From Isochrysis galbana (Eukaryota > Haptophyta > Isochrysidales > Isochrysidaceae): a stretch of DNA of 64,000 nt. The translations under genes were made by a program, and so were the position numbers. The first letter of the stretch is position 1, and the number at the start of each line of letters is the position of its first letter. The notes beneath the pieces are model-generated. The model was not told the origin of the DNA, searched no databases, and saw only the letters and a program-made list of their open reading frames with translations. The stretch lies in NCBI GenBank assembly GCA_018136815.1, contig CM030934.1:4537587-4601586 (forward strand). Direction: 5' to 3'. Below are positions 32,034-42,221 of this stretch, piece after piece.

Positions 32034-32837
32034 CATAAACACCTTCACTTCAAGCATATCACACACAGAAGAATTGGTACCGGAAATAGGTTCGCCGAAA
32101 GTCAGACAGATATGTGTAGACTATGTCGCCGCTACCGAGAAAACTCGTGCCATCTAGCGTGGCGTCTCGCGACTAAAACAGTATTCGAGACCATAGATGC
32201 CCTCAATAACTACAACCCCTCTCCCGGAAGGGTCACGCACACAGAAAATGAAAGATAGACGATTCGCATACCCCGGTATGAACACACCCGAAAGCCTAAA
32301 AGCGTTGTACGTGATAGCGTGAAAATGCATACTAAGAGACGTCTATAGAGTCGCATTTGTTTGTTTGAGTCACATGAGTACCACTATAAACCGATCTTAG
32401 AGTCTACACTAGTGAGGTTTACCACATTGGTTAGGGGCCTCACCCCGCCAAAATCGCACTGCTCTGTGCGCACGCATAAAGCCGCCACGGGAGGAAGCCC
32501 AAACTTAAGAAACCGCTAGAACTCAGCACCCCCGTATTCATCGAATACGAGAAGGGTAGACTACAACTGAGCGAAAACACTAGCCTCGTAGCGAAAGCGC
32601 TTGGCCTCGCCGAAAGGCTCGCATAGCAAGAAGTGTCGTCCCGCACTAATTGATCATCTAGAGGTGCGATCGATCAGTATAGGTCACACACGGCAAACAT
32701 AGAAACACGCTGAAACAACGGAACCCTGAAACAAATTTGCGATAAACAGGTCACCCAGTAGCACAGGAGGGAGTTGAGAACACGCAACTGAGGACAAGTG
32801 CACCCCGCTCCGCCCGGACCCCCCACATGACCCGAGC
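32034..32837. other. Intergenic, no gene seen
   Basis: AT-richer than its surroundings, with no frame worth reporting. Confidence 0.4.
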
Positions 32838-32965
32838 CCCTAAGTAAGTAGAGCACGAGGGGAGTTGCCGCAAGGCGGGGAATGAGGGTGAGGAAGGGAA
32901 GGGGGCGTGGCTACGAGGAAATGGTTCAGTGCCACATGTGAGGCGAAAATTCTAAAAGGTTTTTT
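32838..32965 (+). repeat. Conserved 120-140 bp repeat (copy 1 of 3)
   Basis: CCCTAAGTAAGTAGAGCACG, AGGGGAGTTGCCGCAAGGCG, GGGCGTGGCTACGAGG, then GAGGCGAAAATTCTAAAAGG and a T run. Copies lie at 36286-36425 and 42222-42345. Confidence 0.6.
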
Positions 32966-33044
32966 ACTAGTATATATATGCTTTATGCCAAAATGTGAGG
33001 TGGGAGTGGGGCTGCAAAATGGACTTCAAGTTGCACCTTCTTTC

Positions 33045-33965
33045 TTGGATTCGCACGCGGAAGTCATACACTTATTGAGATCCACAAACGATTGTATGAG
33101 CGCAGACCCCCCAAAATATCCCAATAAAAGCAAGAGACACGCTAGTACTTGCAGTTTATTTGGCCCTACTTTGCCCCGGCATACATACCGCTACCTTACG
33201 AAACCCCTCACGCCAGCGCCAAATGGCAACCTGGCAACGGCAAAGCAAGGGATGATAGAAAGCATTATGATTAGAAGCGAGAGACCGCGACATAATGCAT
33301 GATCATCTCCACCGCCATCGTATCAATCAGCCAAGATCTACAAAGCAGGTCCATCCCTCCCCCCCCCCCCCCCCCAAGATCTATCTACAAAGCACGTCCA
33401 CCATGCACTGTTGCGCGGGATATGCGCAGGATGACCTAAGCATGAGCTCGAGCAGGGCGTAATTGCTGCTCTGCACCGCATGCACATCTAGAGGGAAGGC
33501 GTGCGCCGGCAATGAAATCAATAGAAGTTCAGCCAAGTGGTAATAACGACGGCCAATCAAGACGATCATTGCAAGTCTTGTGGCAGCCAAGTTGTGTTCA
33601 AGCATCAGGCAAACACAAAGGTTGCTATCGGCACGGCCGTTTTCTGTAGCAGTAAACTGTTGTCGCCGTCGTTCTTGATGGGGAGTTTCGCTACCTCCAT
33701 CTCCACTGATGTATCGCTCCAAATTCGATAGGACTTCTTGCTCAAGGATAAGGGCTGAGGACAAAGAATCACAATTCTCTCTTGAGAAGGGTCGGCGGTG
33801 CAGAGCTTCTCATGCTCTAAAAAAGATTGTTGAGAAGCGGCAGGCTGTATATGCTTGTCATCTGTCTGCAAATCGATCGATTCCAGCTTCACTGCATTAT
33901 CGGGAGGGCCAGGGTGCTCCTGAATATTCTCGGAGATGCTCACGCCATTCTCGTCCTCAGGACCA
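33045..33965. repeat. Inverted repeat arm, partner of 25670-26560
   Basis: Covers the 3' part and 3' flank of the minus-strand gene at 33605-34594. About 6.5 kb separates the arms. Confidence 0.9.
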
Positions 33966-34594
33966 TCACGAAGCACAGACTGTGCAAAGCGCTCAGCCTC
34001 ACTGTCCTCGCTGCGGCTTCGTGGACTTTCATCCGGCGCGGCGGGAGGTTGTCCGGACGGCTCAGGGCATCCATCTGCTTCTGGCTCAGAATCGGAGACA
34101 GTCCCGAAGCCTCTCTCATCCGGCGAATAGTAAGCCCTCTTCTCGTCCGAATCCCTCGCTTTCGCAGTTTTAACTTTCCTTTTGATCGGCTTTCCGATAG
34201 GCTGGCCTGTTGCGCTATCCAAGAGCTGGAACACGAGCTGGAACCTCTTGTGCCTCCTAAGCTGACCTTCAGGCACATTTGTTGCCTTGTAGGCCGACCC
34301 GTATGCAGCACTCGGAATGCGGAGTTGATTCATGTCCACAACTCCCATTCTGCCAACTTCGAACTCGGACTGTGGGAGCTCGAAATGCACGGGTGTCTTT
34401 TGATCTTCTTTCATGACGCGCGCAGAGACAATCACACGTTCTGCGCCTGCGCCGACACTGCAGTCGACGTTGACGGTGAGCTTCGTACGAGGCGAGCGCC
34501 TGTCTCTGACGATGTGGTTTCCTTTGTGCTGGCTCGCGATCTGCAAGGTATTTGGTACGCGCAAGCTGCGCACCTCCGCCTTGACGTCGGTCAT
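33605..34594 (-). CDS. Unidentified 329-residue protein
   Basis: Single minus-strand exon. The start ATG at 34594 precedes TDVKAEVRSLRVPNTLQIAS, and the frame ends at 33605. The first ~170 residues look like a folded beta-rich domain (TKLTVNVDCSVGAGAERVIV, KRFQLVFQLLDSATGQPIGK). That layout is loosely reminiscent of immunoglobulin-like transcription-factor domains of the Rel/p53-like type, but the resemblance is weak and I assign no function. A basic linker (PIKRKVKTAKARD) and an acidic Ser/Glu-rich middle follow, then a C-terminal part with YRIWSDTSVEMEVAKLPI. The last third is duplicated in inverted orientation at 25670-26033. The intact copy here is the likely functional gene. Confidence 0.7.
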   Translation of the reverse strand: MTDVKAEVRSLRVPNTLQIASQHKGNHIVRDRRSPRTKLTVNVDCSVGAGAERVIVSARVMKEDQKTPVHFELPQSEFEVGRMGVVDMNQLRIPSAAYGSAYKATNVPEGQLRRHKRFQLVFQLLDSATGQPIGKPIKRKVKTAKARDSDEKRAYYSPDERGFGTVSDSEPEADGCPEPSGQPPAAPDESPRSRSEDSEAERFAQSVLRDGPEDENGVSISENIQEHPGPPDNAVKLESIDLQTDDKHIQPAASQQSFLEHEKLCTADPSQERIVILCPQPLSLSKKSYRIWSDTSVEMEVAKLPIKNDGDNSLLLQKTAVPIATFVFA

Positions 34595-35192
34595 TGGATA
34601 TGCAGAACGTGTGCGAGAGAGTGGAAGCTAAGAGGAAGGGCGAGGGTCGAGCAAGCAAGCGATGGTCGGGGGTCAGGTGATGCAGATGCGATGTGGGCGA
34701 TCGATCGATCGGTCGATCCTTGTGCTGAAGGGCAAGAAGTGAAGTCCCGTCCCCAAACCAGTTTGAAGAACGGCCACATCCGTTAGACGAGGAGCGGACT
34801 TGGCTCTTGCTACTGTACGCGTACTCACTCCAGCAGCTCGCTTTCTTTCGGGCTGCCAAGGCCAAGACGTGGTGAACGTCAGCAGTAACCATCGTAAACA
34901 AACATCAGTGAGATCTCGAAAGCCCTCATCTTCTGGAGTTGCATCCCAGTATATCATCGGAGGGCGTTACGTGTTGCGTTGCACTTCCTCGGGGTCTCGG
35001 GGTTCAACAGGATTTTCTTCATTGTTGGGTGACTGTTGAGTCCATTATTTCACAAAGGGCCGAGTTCGCTCGCGGGGGGTCCCAAGTGCCCAACACAAAG
35101 AGAGAAGGGCCGCGCCGGCGCGCTCCAAGGCGACCAAGTATAAACTCAGTTGAAATTATTGCTATTAGTAGTACTACTTTTCTTCATCGTAA
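34595..35192. other. Upstream region of the minus-strand gene
   Basis: Includes the CGATCGATCGATCGGTCGATC patch at 34698-34718 and otherwise ordinary sequence. A promoter is expected here but no specific site can be called. Confidence 0.35.
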
Positions 35193-35300
35193 CTATCTTT
35201 AAAAAGATAGGGTCATGGAGCGCGCGTCGCTCCCCTCCTCTCCTGCCGCCACCCGCCACCCCCGCCGGGCCGGCCGATCGACCAATATCCCCCTCTGAAA
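35193..35300 (+). mobile_element. Hairpin-CATGG site 4 with short MERA ORF
   Basis: Arms CTATCTTT and AAAGATAG around AA (35193-35210) are followed by GGTCATGGAGCGCGCG. The ATG at 35215 opens MERASLPSSPAATRHPRRAG and stops at about 35297. Confidence 0.5.
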
Positions 35301-35579
35301 TGAATGTAAAAAAACTTCTTAATAGTCTCGCCGCGCGCGCGACCCCGCACAGTATCTACGCAGCCTCGCCCGCTTCCCTTTCCACCCCCTCCACCTGCCT
35401 TGCGGCTCTCGTCCCCTCGTGCTCTACCTAGGTAGGGGCTAGGTGCAGTGGGGTTCCAGAGGCAGACGGTGTGAACCGATTCTCGATGGCCTGTTTCTCA
35501 CCTTCCTCTTATGCCATCGGGCTACCGGCTTATGTGTGTTTGCTCCTTGAGTTAGGTGTCAGGCAGCTGTGATTCAGTG

Positions 35580-36000
35580 CGTCCGAGGGCGCTGTCGGAT
35601 GGTGAGCGATTCTGACGGATCCGAGGTTACCACTACCTCAGATGGGAACAGAGGGGACGGAAGGGAAGCGGCGAGAGGCGCGGCGGAAGTTGGGGGGTGG
35701 CCAATGACGGGCTGGACCACCTCCTCTGCAGAGAAAGGCGGGAGGACGGGCTTGGTTGGGCGAGGGCGAGCGCGACGACGGAGCGGACATGGCTGGGCGG
35801 GTCGGGATGGATAGGCTGAGGCTGAGGGAGTGGTGAGGTTTGGTATTGAGGTAGTGTTGAGAACGAGGGACGAGAACGGGGACGAGAACGAGAACGAGAG
35901 CGACGAACGAAGAACGACAGACGACAGACGGTCCGGGTCCGCTGGCCGCTGGACCGACGAGATGACACTACACTCACGTCAACACTCTCCACACTAATAA
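35580..36000 (-). mobile_element. Retroelement-like 5' end, family A (minus strand)
   Basis: On the minus strand: a leader with repeated CTCGTTCTCGTTCTCG, then CTCCCTCAGCCTCAGCC, the ATG at 35790 (MSAPSSRSPSPN), and a block that is almost identical to 55372-55485 (CTGACGGATCCGAGGTTACC to CACCTCCT). A one-base difference after PSP shifts the frame relative to the 55545 copy. The 5' side ends with GGCCGCTGGACCGACGAGAT, also present at 57005. Confidence 0.65.
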
Positions 36001-36119
36001 TCTATCTGAGCATTAGTTAGTACCACTACTCTCACTAGCCCGGCACTAACACGACAGCCCTCAGCGCACCTACCCGTACACCTTGGCGCGTGCTGTTGTC
36101 ACAGATACATACTCCTTGA

Positions 36120-36285
36120 CACTCTCCACACTAACGTATCCTTATCACGGAACGCACACCGTCAAGAATTTTTTATGCCTCCACGCGAAGCTTTTGACCG
36201 AGAACGAGAGAAAGCAGAGAATAACAACGATAAATGCCGAACGACGAAGGCAGAAGAGAGAAGCCTAACGAGTGTCGATTCCCCT
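36120..36285 (+). repeat. Repeat shared with 45175-45285
   Basis: CCTCCACGCGAAGCTTTTGACC, GAGAACGAGAGAAAGC, AACGATAAATGCCGAACGA and CCTAACGAGTGTCGATTC line up with the interior of the large foldback near 45180-45280. Confidence 0.6.
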
Positions 36286-36425
36286 ATCCCCCTAGTAGTG
36301 CACGGGGGGAGTCGCTTGATGGCGGGGGGGAAAGGGAAAGGGCCGGGGGAGTGGGGGTGTAGAAAGTTTCCTACGTGAGTAGAAAGTAGAGGATGCACGG
36401 TCGCGTGTGCGGTGAGACTATTAAG
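36286..36425 (+). repeat. Conserved 120-140 bp repeat (copy 2 of 3)
   Basis: CCCCCTAGTAGTGCACGGGG, a G-rich middle, GCACGGTCGCGTGTGCGGTG and AGACTATTAAGAAACT. Confidence 0.5.
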
Positions 36426-36952
36426 AAACTAATTAATTAATACATAATAGTAGTATCATAATATCCATACATCCACCATTTGCCGGCAATGTGCAATGTG
36501 CCATTTGCCATTTGATATATCATTATCATAGATCCATGATGCTTGTTAGTTTAACTCTAGTTCGGGTGGGTGGTGCGTGCTGGCAGTGCTGGCGTTTTTA
36601 GCCGCTGCTCCAGCTTGGTTGTTGGTAGTTGGGCTTTTTGTTCTGCTTCATGGCGTTCTCTCCACCTATTTTGTCTGAGTAGGAGTACAATACTCAATAC
36701 TTGCGCGGGGCGAGTGTCGAGAAGAGACCAGCAGCCCGAGCCTCGGTATGAAGAGAAGCAGGATTGAATAAAGATCTATAAAGGGAGTATCTAAGCATCT
36801 AGGAGCGGGCGACGATAGGAGGAACAGGAGGAGAGAGAGTGGGACAGTCGCTAAGGGAGGGCCGCTATCAGAGAGAGAGGTGGCGAGCGTCTCTCGCGCG
36901 CTCTGTCGCTCTCCCTCTCGCTCCCTCGCTCTCCACGCCGCGGGGCGAGGCA
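36426..36952. other. Upstream region of the GH3 gene
   Basis: AT-rich to about 36560, including TTAATTAATTAATACATAAT, then increasingly CT/GA-rich near the ATG. No motif certain enough to call a promoter. Confidence 0.35.
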
Positions 36953-39913
36953 ATGGGCCGGTGCAGTGCGGACAGCGAGATGGCACCGGTTGACATCGAG
37001 CTTACCACGCGCGAAAGTACTGAGGACCTCTTCAAGCGGCAGGACACACGCGAAGCGCTCAGCAGCCTTGGTGGACCTGCGAGCGGCTCCGATGACCTGC
37101 GACTACTCAGGCCAGAGGGCTCGACCCGGGCGCGAGCCGCCTCAGTCGCGCGCGTCAGCGCGCTTCGTATTGGCATCGGCCTTCTCGGCGCAGCCTGGGG
37201 CTTTTGTGTCGGAGTGGGCCTCTCATACCCGTTCGCGCAGCTAGGCCGGCCCGCTACGCTCCTACGCAGCCAGCAAGTGTATGGCGTGCTAATCCTGGTG
37301 AGTGTATTCACAGGGTCAGTGGCTGCCGTAAACCGTTGCGGATTGTTGCGCCCGAAGCGCATAGCTAGCATCGAGCGCGCCGCCGAGCTTGGGCTCTCAC
37401 GGCTCGGCCAGTCGGCTAAGCCAAATGCTCGCTGCGTGTGGTTGGCGTGGACGCTCATCACCCTGGTGCCTCCGCTTCTCGCTGGGGCTTGCCTTGGCGT
37501 GCCCTCTCCGGCGCAACGGCGCATCATCATCGCAATCCAAACGCTTGGCTCTCTACTGCCGTATCCTTCGGCCGGACCAGCCGGTGTCCCCGCTGGCTAT
37601 TGCGCTGAGTTTGGTGTCAAGTCCTTGATGGCAGCCCAACATGGCACCACTGCAGGCCAAGACGTGCGCCGCCTGGCGCTTGAGGAAGAGCATCAGGACA
37701 GCAGACTAAGCGTGCCGTCGTGGTGGCTTCGGTGGGGTGTAGACGAGGCGGCAGCGGCCGAGGCCCTCGTGCGCGAGATGACTCTGGAGGAAGTACAGCG
37801 GCTGCTTCAAGGTGTAGGTTGGGAGGGTTTTGAGGTAGAGGCAGGTTGGTATGCAGGCAACATTCTTGGCGTGCCGCGTCTTGGTCTGCCAGGGCTGCAC
37901 ATGCAGGATGCGGCGCAGGGATATCGAACGATGTTCGAGGCCCAGGTCGGGACGGTCACCGCCTGGCCATCCATGCTCGCGCTGGCTGCCACCTGGGACG
38001 CGTCACTTGCGCACAAATATGGAAGTGAGGTTGCGGCGGAGTTTCGCGCAAAGGGGGCAACAGTAATTCTTGGCCCGAGCGTCAACGTCCACCGCGTAGC
38101 GCGTGGCGGGCGGAATGCCGAGTATCTGAGTGGCGAGGAGCCGACACTTGGTGCTGTGATGGGCGCGGCGTACGTGCGAGGCATCCAGTCACGAGGCGTG
38201 GCAGCCGTGGTAAAACACTACGTTCTCAATCAGCAGGAAACGATGAGAGAGTCGAGCGATGTTCGAATCGATGAGCGCACGCTCTGGGAGGTGTACTACC
38301 CTCCGTTCGTTGGCGCAGTCGAGGCTGGAGTCGCGAGCGTCATGTGCAGCTATAATTTGGTCAACGGATCGCATGTATGCGGCTCACGCGACCTTCTGAC
38401 GCGTGACCTCCGCCATCGTATGGGTTTCGATGGTTGGGTGATGAGCGACTGGTGGGCAGTACACGAGCCTGATGCTGCAGCAAACGGCGTGGATCAGAAC
38501 ATGCCAGGGAACGATGGCTACTTCAACATGGACAGGCTGCGATGGCACATGGGCGGCTCCGAGGAAGGTGGAGGCCCGACAGCAATCGAGCACGCTGCGA
38601 CAGATGACGAGGCGCTTCACATGACGGACCCAAGCAAGCTGCCTTACGGATTGTTGGGTAGGATGGCGTTGCGCGTGGTCCGCGGTGCGCTGCGCGTCGG
38701 AGCGTACGATAGCGTCACGTGTCACGTCGGATGCGACTGCGGGCCGCAAATGATGAGCGCCGTGGGCACCTCAGCCTCTCATCATGCTACTGCGCGGTAT
38801 ATAGCCGCTGCCTCCGTTGTGATGCTCAAGAACGAACCTCCTCGGAGGGGCATGCGCGCGCCGCTACCCCTGCATCGAGGCTTGCGCGTCGCGCTTCTTG
38901 GCTCTGCCTGTGACGCGAAGAGTGCATTCGAGGTACCCTCGCGGAGGAGTTATTGGGCCGCTGGTGACTACTATGTGGTTGGCGGATCCGGTCGTGTCTT
39001 CTTCAACAGCTCAGCTAGCGTGCGGTCCGGCCTTGAGGCCGCTGGTATCATAGTCAGCTACTATGATGGCGATGATGTGGCTCAAGCGGCAGCACTAATG
39101 GCCACCGCCGACGTTGCCATCGCTTGCGGCGGAGCCATTACACAAGAGTCGTGGGACCGACCGAGCCTGAAACTCGACCAAGACGAGTTTCTGCAAAGTC
39201 TGGTTCGAGCAACGACTGCGCAGAGGGCAGTGGGCACTTTGCCCCCCCTTGTTGTGACGGCGCTCGCGCCCGGAGTCATCACAGCCGACTGGGCAGAAAC
39301 TGTGGATGCGGCTGTCATCGTATTCCTGGGTGGTGAACAGACTGGGAATGCCTTGGCTGATGTTCTGATTGGCGACATCAATCCGTCTGGGCGCCTTCCG
39401 GTCACTCTACCCATGTCGGAAGATGACATGGTTGCTCCTTGCCCGCACCAGAGGTGTGAGTACACGGAGCGACTGAATGTTGGCTGGCGCGCATTGCACC
39501 AGCAGCCCGTTCGCTTTCCTTTCGGCCATGGGCTCTCTTTTACGGAATTCGAGTATGCTTGGGCGCAGCGGCCACAACTCATGAATGCAGCTAATGCTAC
39601 AATCACGTCAGACGCCCTCAACATGTCGGTCGTAGTAACCAACACCGGACCGGTGGCGGGCGCAGAGGTGGTACAACTATACCTGCAGTATCCGCGCGAC
39701 GCAGGCGAGCCAGCGCTCGTGCTGCGCGGCTTTGCCAAGACACGGCAACTTGCTCCAGCTCAGAGGGCGACAGTCGTGTTCACATTGTCGCAGCGAGATA
39801 TCTCGACGTGGATACCTGGCATTGGCTGGAGGATCGCCCATGGTGACTTTGGAATGATGATCGGCTCGTCATCAAGGGACGCGCGGTTGAGCACTGACGT
39901 CTCGGTCGACTAG
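36953..39913 (+). CDS. Membrane-anchored glycoside hydrolase family 3 beta-glucosidase, intronless
   Basis: Hydrolyses terminal beta-D-glucosyl (or related) residues. ATG 36953 gives 986 residues in one exon. After a charged N-terminus come three or four hydrophobic segments (about residues 65-95, 105-128, 157-183), for example LGAAWGFCVGVGLS and WLAWTLITLVPPLLAGACLG. Such N-terminal membrane segments are not usual for GH3. The GH3 barrel follows, with GLHMQDAAQGY, NVHRVARGGRNAEYLSGEEP, VVKHYVLNQQE and VMCSYNLVNG. The nucleophile Asp is residue 499 in GFDGWVMSDWWAVH. The second GH3 domain has VALLGS, an acidic loop QESWDRP (Glu 732, candidate acid/base) and SGRLPVTLPMS. A C-terminal fibronectin-III-like domain ends the protein (VVVTNTGPVAGAEVVQLYLQ, VLRGFAKTRQLAPAQ). 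The catalytic domain should face outside or into a compartment lumen. Confidence 0.93.
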   Translation: MGRCSADSEMAPVDIELTTRESTEDLFKRQDTREALSSLGGPASGSDDLRLLRPEGSTRARAASVARVSALRIGIGLLGAAWGFCVGVGLSYPFAQLGRPATLLRSQQVYGVLILVSVFTGSVAAVNRCGLLRPKRIASIERAAELGLSRLGQSAKPNARCVWLAWTLITLVPPLLAGACLGVPSPAQRRIIIAIQTLGSLLPYPSAGPAGVPAGYCAEFGVKSLMAAQHGTTAGQDVRRLALEEEHQDSRLSVPSWWLRWGVDEAAAAEALVREMTLEEVQRLLQGVGWEGFEVEAGWYAGNILGVPRLGLPGLHMQDAAQGYRTMFEAQVGTVTAWPSMLALAATWDASLAHKYGSEVAAEFRAKGATVILGPSVNVHRVARGGRNAEYLSGEEPTLGAVMGAAYVRGIQSRGVAAVVKHYVLNQQETMRESSDVRIDERTLWEVYYPPFVGAVEAGVASVMCSYNLVNGSHVCGSRDLLTRDLRHRMGFDGWVMSDWWAVHEPDAAANGVDQNMPGNDGYFNMDRLRWHMGGSEEGGGPTAIEHAATDDEALHMTDPSKLPYGLLGRMALRVVRGALRVGAYDSVTCHVGCDCGPQMMSAVGTSASHHATARYIAAASVVMLKNEPPRRGMRAPLPLHRGLRVALLGSACDAKSAFEVPSRRSYWAAGDYYVVGGSGRVFFNSSASVRSGLEAAGIIVSYYDGDDVAQAAALMATADVAIACGGAITQESWDRPSLKLDQDEFLQSLVRATTAQRAVGTLPPLVVTALAPGVITADWAETVDAAVIVFLGGEQTGNALADVLIGDINPSGRLPVTLPMSEDDMVAPCPHQRCEYTERLNVGWRALHQQPVRFPFGHGLSFTEFEYAWAQRPQLMNAANATITSDALNMSVVVTNTGPVAGAEVVQLYLQYPRDAGEPALVLRGFAKTRQLAPAQRATVVFTLSQRDISTWIPGIGWRIAHGDFGMMIGSSSRDARLSTDVSVD

Positions 39914-40083
39914 GAATTGTATTGTGGCATCTTATTAACACTCAAAACCCTGTCTACACTGAGTACTCAGCCCGCTCGACAATCGGTGCTCTTTTGTGCG
40001 TCGTGTGTCGCATGCCGTGGGATGTGGAATATGTGTTTTGCGTGCTACGCTCTTCATGTCTGACGTGTATGATGTACGAACTC
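39914..40083. other. 3' flank of the GH3 gene
   Basis: No further feature. Confidence 0.35.
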
Positions 40084-40200
40084 CTAGGGCGGTCAAACAG
40101 GGGCTTTGTAACGATTAGTAAGGGTGGGGCTGCATTTTGCATTTTTGACGGTGGCGCGATGCTCAATAAAGAACCTGGCCCGCCTCGTGCCCGCTGGTGT
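40084..40200 (-). repeat. GACCGCCCTAG-ended repeat, inverted partial copy
   Basis: CTAGGGCGGTCAAACAGGGGC, ATTAGTAAGGGTGGGGCTGC, ATTTTTGACGGTGGCGCGAT and CAATAAAGAACCTGGC match the reverse complement of 31935-32033. Confidence 0.8.
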
Positions 40201-40597
40201 GAAGTGTGGAGAGGGCATTCTCGAAAGCTCGCCGACTTCCATGAGGACCAAAAGGCAAATCAATCGGATGACTCCCTTGCCCACTCCCTCCTCGCGGGAA
40301 AGAATTGTGAGAGAGTGTGGCCGTGTGGCTGGAGCCAGTGTGAATGAATGAGAAGCTTGTGCGCGCGAAGTCGCGCTCTTTACTTCTTTACTTCAACCCT
40401 AACCTTGATTACAATGACTAGCTTGACTACAACATACAACATTTTTGCCTTTAGTTACACCATGAAAATTTGGCTGTGGCAATAGTCATGGCTTGAATAA
40501 TGGACTTTTGAAATAGTCAAGCAATAGTTGACTTTTTGACTATTTTTGACTACAACTACAAATGCAAATGCAAATATGCAAACACACCGTATGTAGT
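40201..40597. other. Intergenic, no gene seen
   Basis: AT-rich from 40390, with clustered GACTA and TAGTCAA words (TTGACTATTTTTGACTACAA). No coding frame. Confidence 0.4.
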
Positions 40598-41160
40598 TGT
40601 CGCGGGTAAAGGTAAAGGGGGGGGGCCTTGTACACTTCCCCCACGTACGTTTCATTTTTAGGTCTTCCCGCGCGACTCCCTCTCCGTCGCCGCGCCCCAG
40701 CTCCCTTCTTCCCGTATCGTCCCGTATCGGTCCGCCCCCCCTCCCTTCTCCTCTCCTCTCCCCGGCTCCCCCGCGGAAGCCCTCCCCCCTCTCTCCCCTC
40801 CCGTTTCTCCCCGAGTGCTTCCTTGAGTTTCCGGCCTCCTTTTGTCTAGTTCTTTCCCGCGCGATTCCCTCCCCCCCGCGCGTGACGTTTTTTCCCTCGG
40901 TGTCCCAAGAACGCTCAGCATCGCCGCTCGAGCGCCCCTCGTGCCTCTCCCGTCTGCTCCTCGTCTCCGTCCTTGTGCTGCGACGCCCCATGTCGACCGA
41001 GAGTGTGCCCACGGTCCCAGCCCCGTCCCCGTGTGCTCCTTCGCTCCCTGTTGTCTCCCCTCCCACGCTCCAAGTGAGCCATACATCCCATGTTACTTCT
41101 CACCTCCCACTCACACCCAGCCGCACCACAGCCACAGCTCTACACAGCCCATCACAGTAG
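40598..41160 (+). mobile_element. Retroelement-like 5' end, family B
   Basis: Starts GTCGCGGGTAAAGGTAAAGG, CCTTGTACACTTCCCCC and TTTTTAGGTCTTCCCGCGCG, then a long C/T-rich leader to GCGCGTGACGTTTT. It is a direct relative of 61563-61860. The ATG at 40990 opens a 56-residue frame (MSTESVPTVPAPSPCAPSLP) that ends at 41160. No reverse transcriptase follows, so the copy is truncated. Confidence 0.6.
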
Positions 41161-41394
41161 TAACGATACTAAGTAAAAAGTAAAAATCCCCGATCGAATC
41201 GAACGTGCGGCGGCGGCCTCTCTCTCGCTCACCTCGGCGATGGCACCGCCTCGTCGTCAGGTCCAGCAAAGGCAAAGGCGCATCACCTCGGTGTTGTTGC
41301 CGGAGCTGAAGCGACCAAGGAGCGCCATCGGCCGGCAAATTGCAGTACCGGGTTCATTCAGCTTGGGGCGGTAGCGTCACGGCCGCCGAGAAGT
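41161..41394. other. Intergenic with one short open frame
   Basis: ATG 41239 begins a 44-residue basic frame (MAPPRRQVQQRQRRITSVLL) that ends near 41373. No support beyond being open. Confidence 0.25.
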
Positions 41395-41640
41395 CGACGC
41401 AGTACAAGTGTGGGTGCCCCCAGGGTTCCCTCCCGCACTCCGCGCCCAGAGTTCCCCCGCGGATAGAGTGAACGCACGGCGTGCACCTTCATAGTAGGAG
41501 AAAAAGTTGTTATGCGCACGCACGGCGCCCCCGCGGGGAAACCGATGCACATCGCGCTGTGCGCACGCACGGCGTGCACATGGGTGATTGCAGCTGCTCA
41601 TCGCTCATCACACCTGTCCCGTGAGAGATCTCTCTTATAC
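41395..41640 (-). repeat. Inverted relative of the 14600-15165 tandem array
   Basis: On the minus strand it has the array's GATGTGCATCGG-type, GCGCACGCACGGCG and GTGTGATGA words, and its right-hand flank (GAGTGAACGCACGGCGTGCACC, CAGAGTTCCCCCGCGG, CCCAGGGTTCCCT) matches 15175-15250 in reverse. Confidence 0.7.
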
Positions 41641-42221
41641 TGCGCGTCGCCTCGAGCGACGCGCGACGCGTCCAGGGCATCGCGGGGCGCCGCCTCCGAC
41701 GCAGGGCGCCGCGCGTGTCACGTGGGCGCCGACGCGCCATGCGATGCTCCGACGCGTGGGGCGGCGGCTCGGCGGCGAGCGACGCCCGGAGCGACGTCCG
41801 ACTCGGTGTCCGCCCTGCGTCGCGCCAGAGTGCGCACGCCGCGCTCGCCGTCATGCGTCGGCGCCGCAGCACCCCACGGCGTCCGGGGCGACGCAGGGCG
41901 GCCCGCACTCCGGCCCGCCGTATGTCACGCGGCATGTCGTATGGATACTTCCGCGACGTGCGGTATAAATGTAACTTACGATAGGGGGGGTGGTCCCCCT
42001 GACGAATAGCGGATAGACTCGCCTAATCGCGAATAGCCCCCACACCGCGACCCGCCCAAATACCCGACCTCTGCACTCGGACCCGCTAAGACACAGCCAC
42101 CTGCCCCCCTGATACAAAAGGACAACGCAACAAACCGATAGCCCGATGGCACAGGAGGAAGGAGAGGAAAACCTATCGGGGATCGGAGCACACCGTCTGC
42201 TACAGGAAACCCTATACACCC
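41641..42221. other. CpG-rich spacer
   Basis: 41640-41940 is extremely rich in CGACGC/GCGCCG words. Arg/Ala-rich frames on both strands follow from composition, so no gene is called. Confidence 0.5.

Noticed and set aside
36868-37530. 220-codon minus-strand frame inside the GH3 gene
   Set aside because: Shadow of the GH3 coding strand, which has clear family motifs.
41500-42010. Arg/Ala-rich frames on both strands
   Set aside because: CpG-rich composition keeps all frames open; there is no motif or splice evidence.
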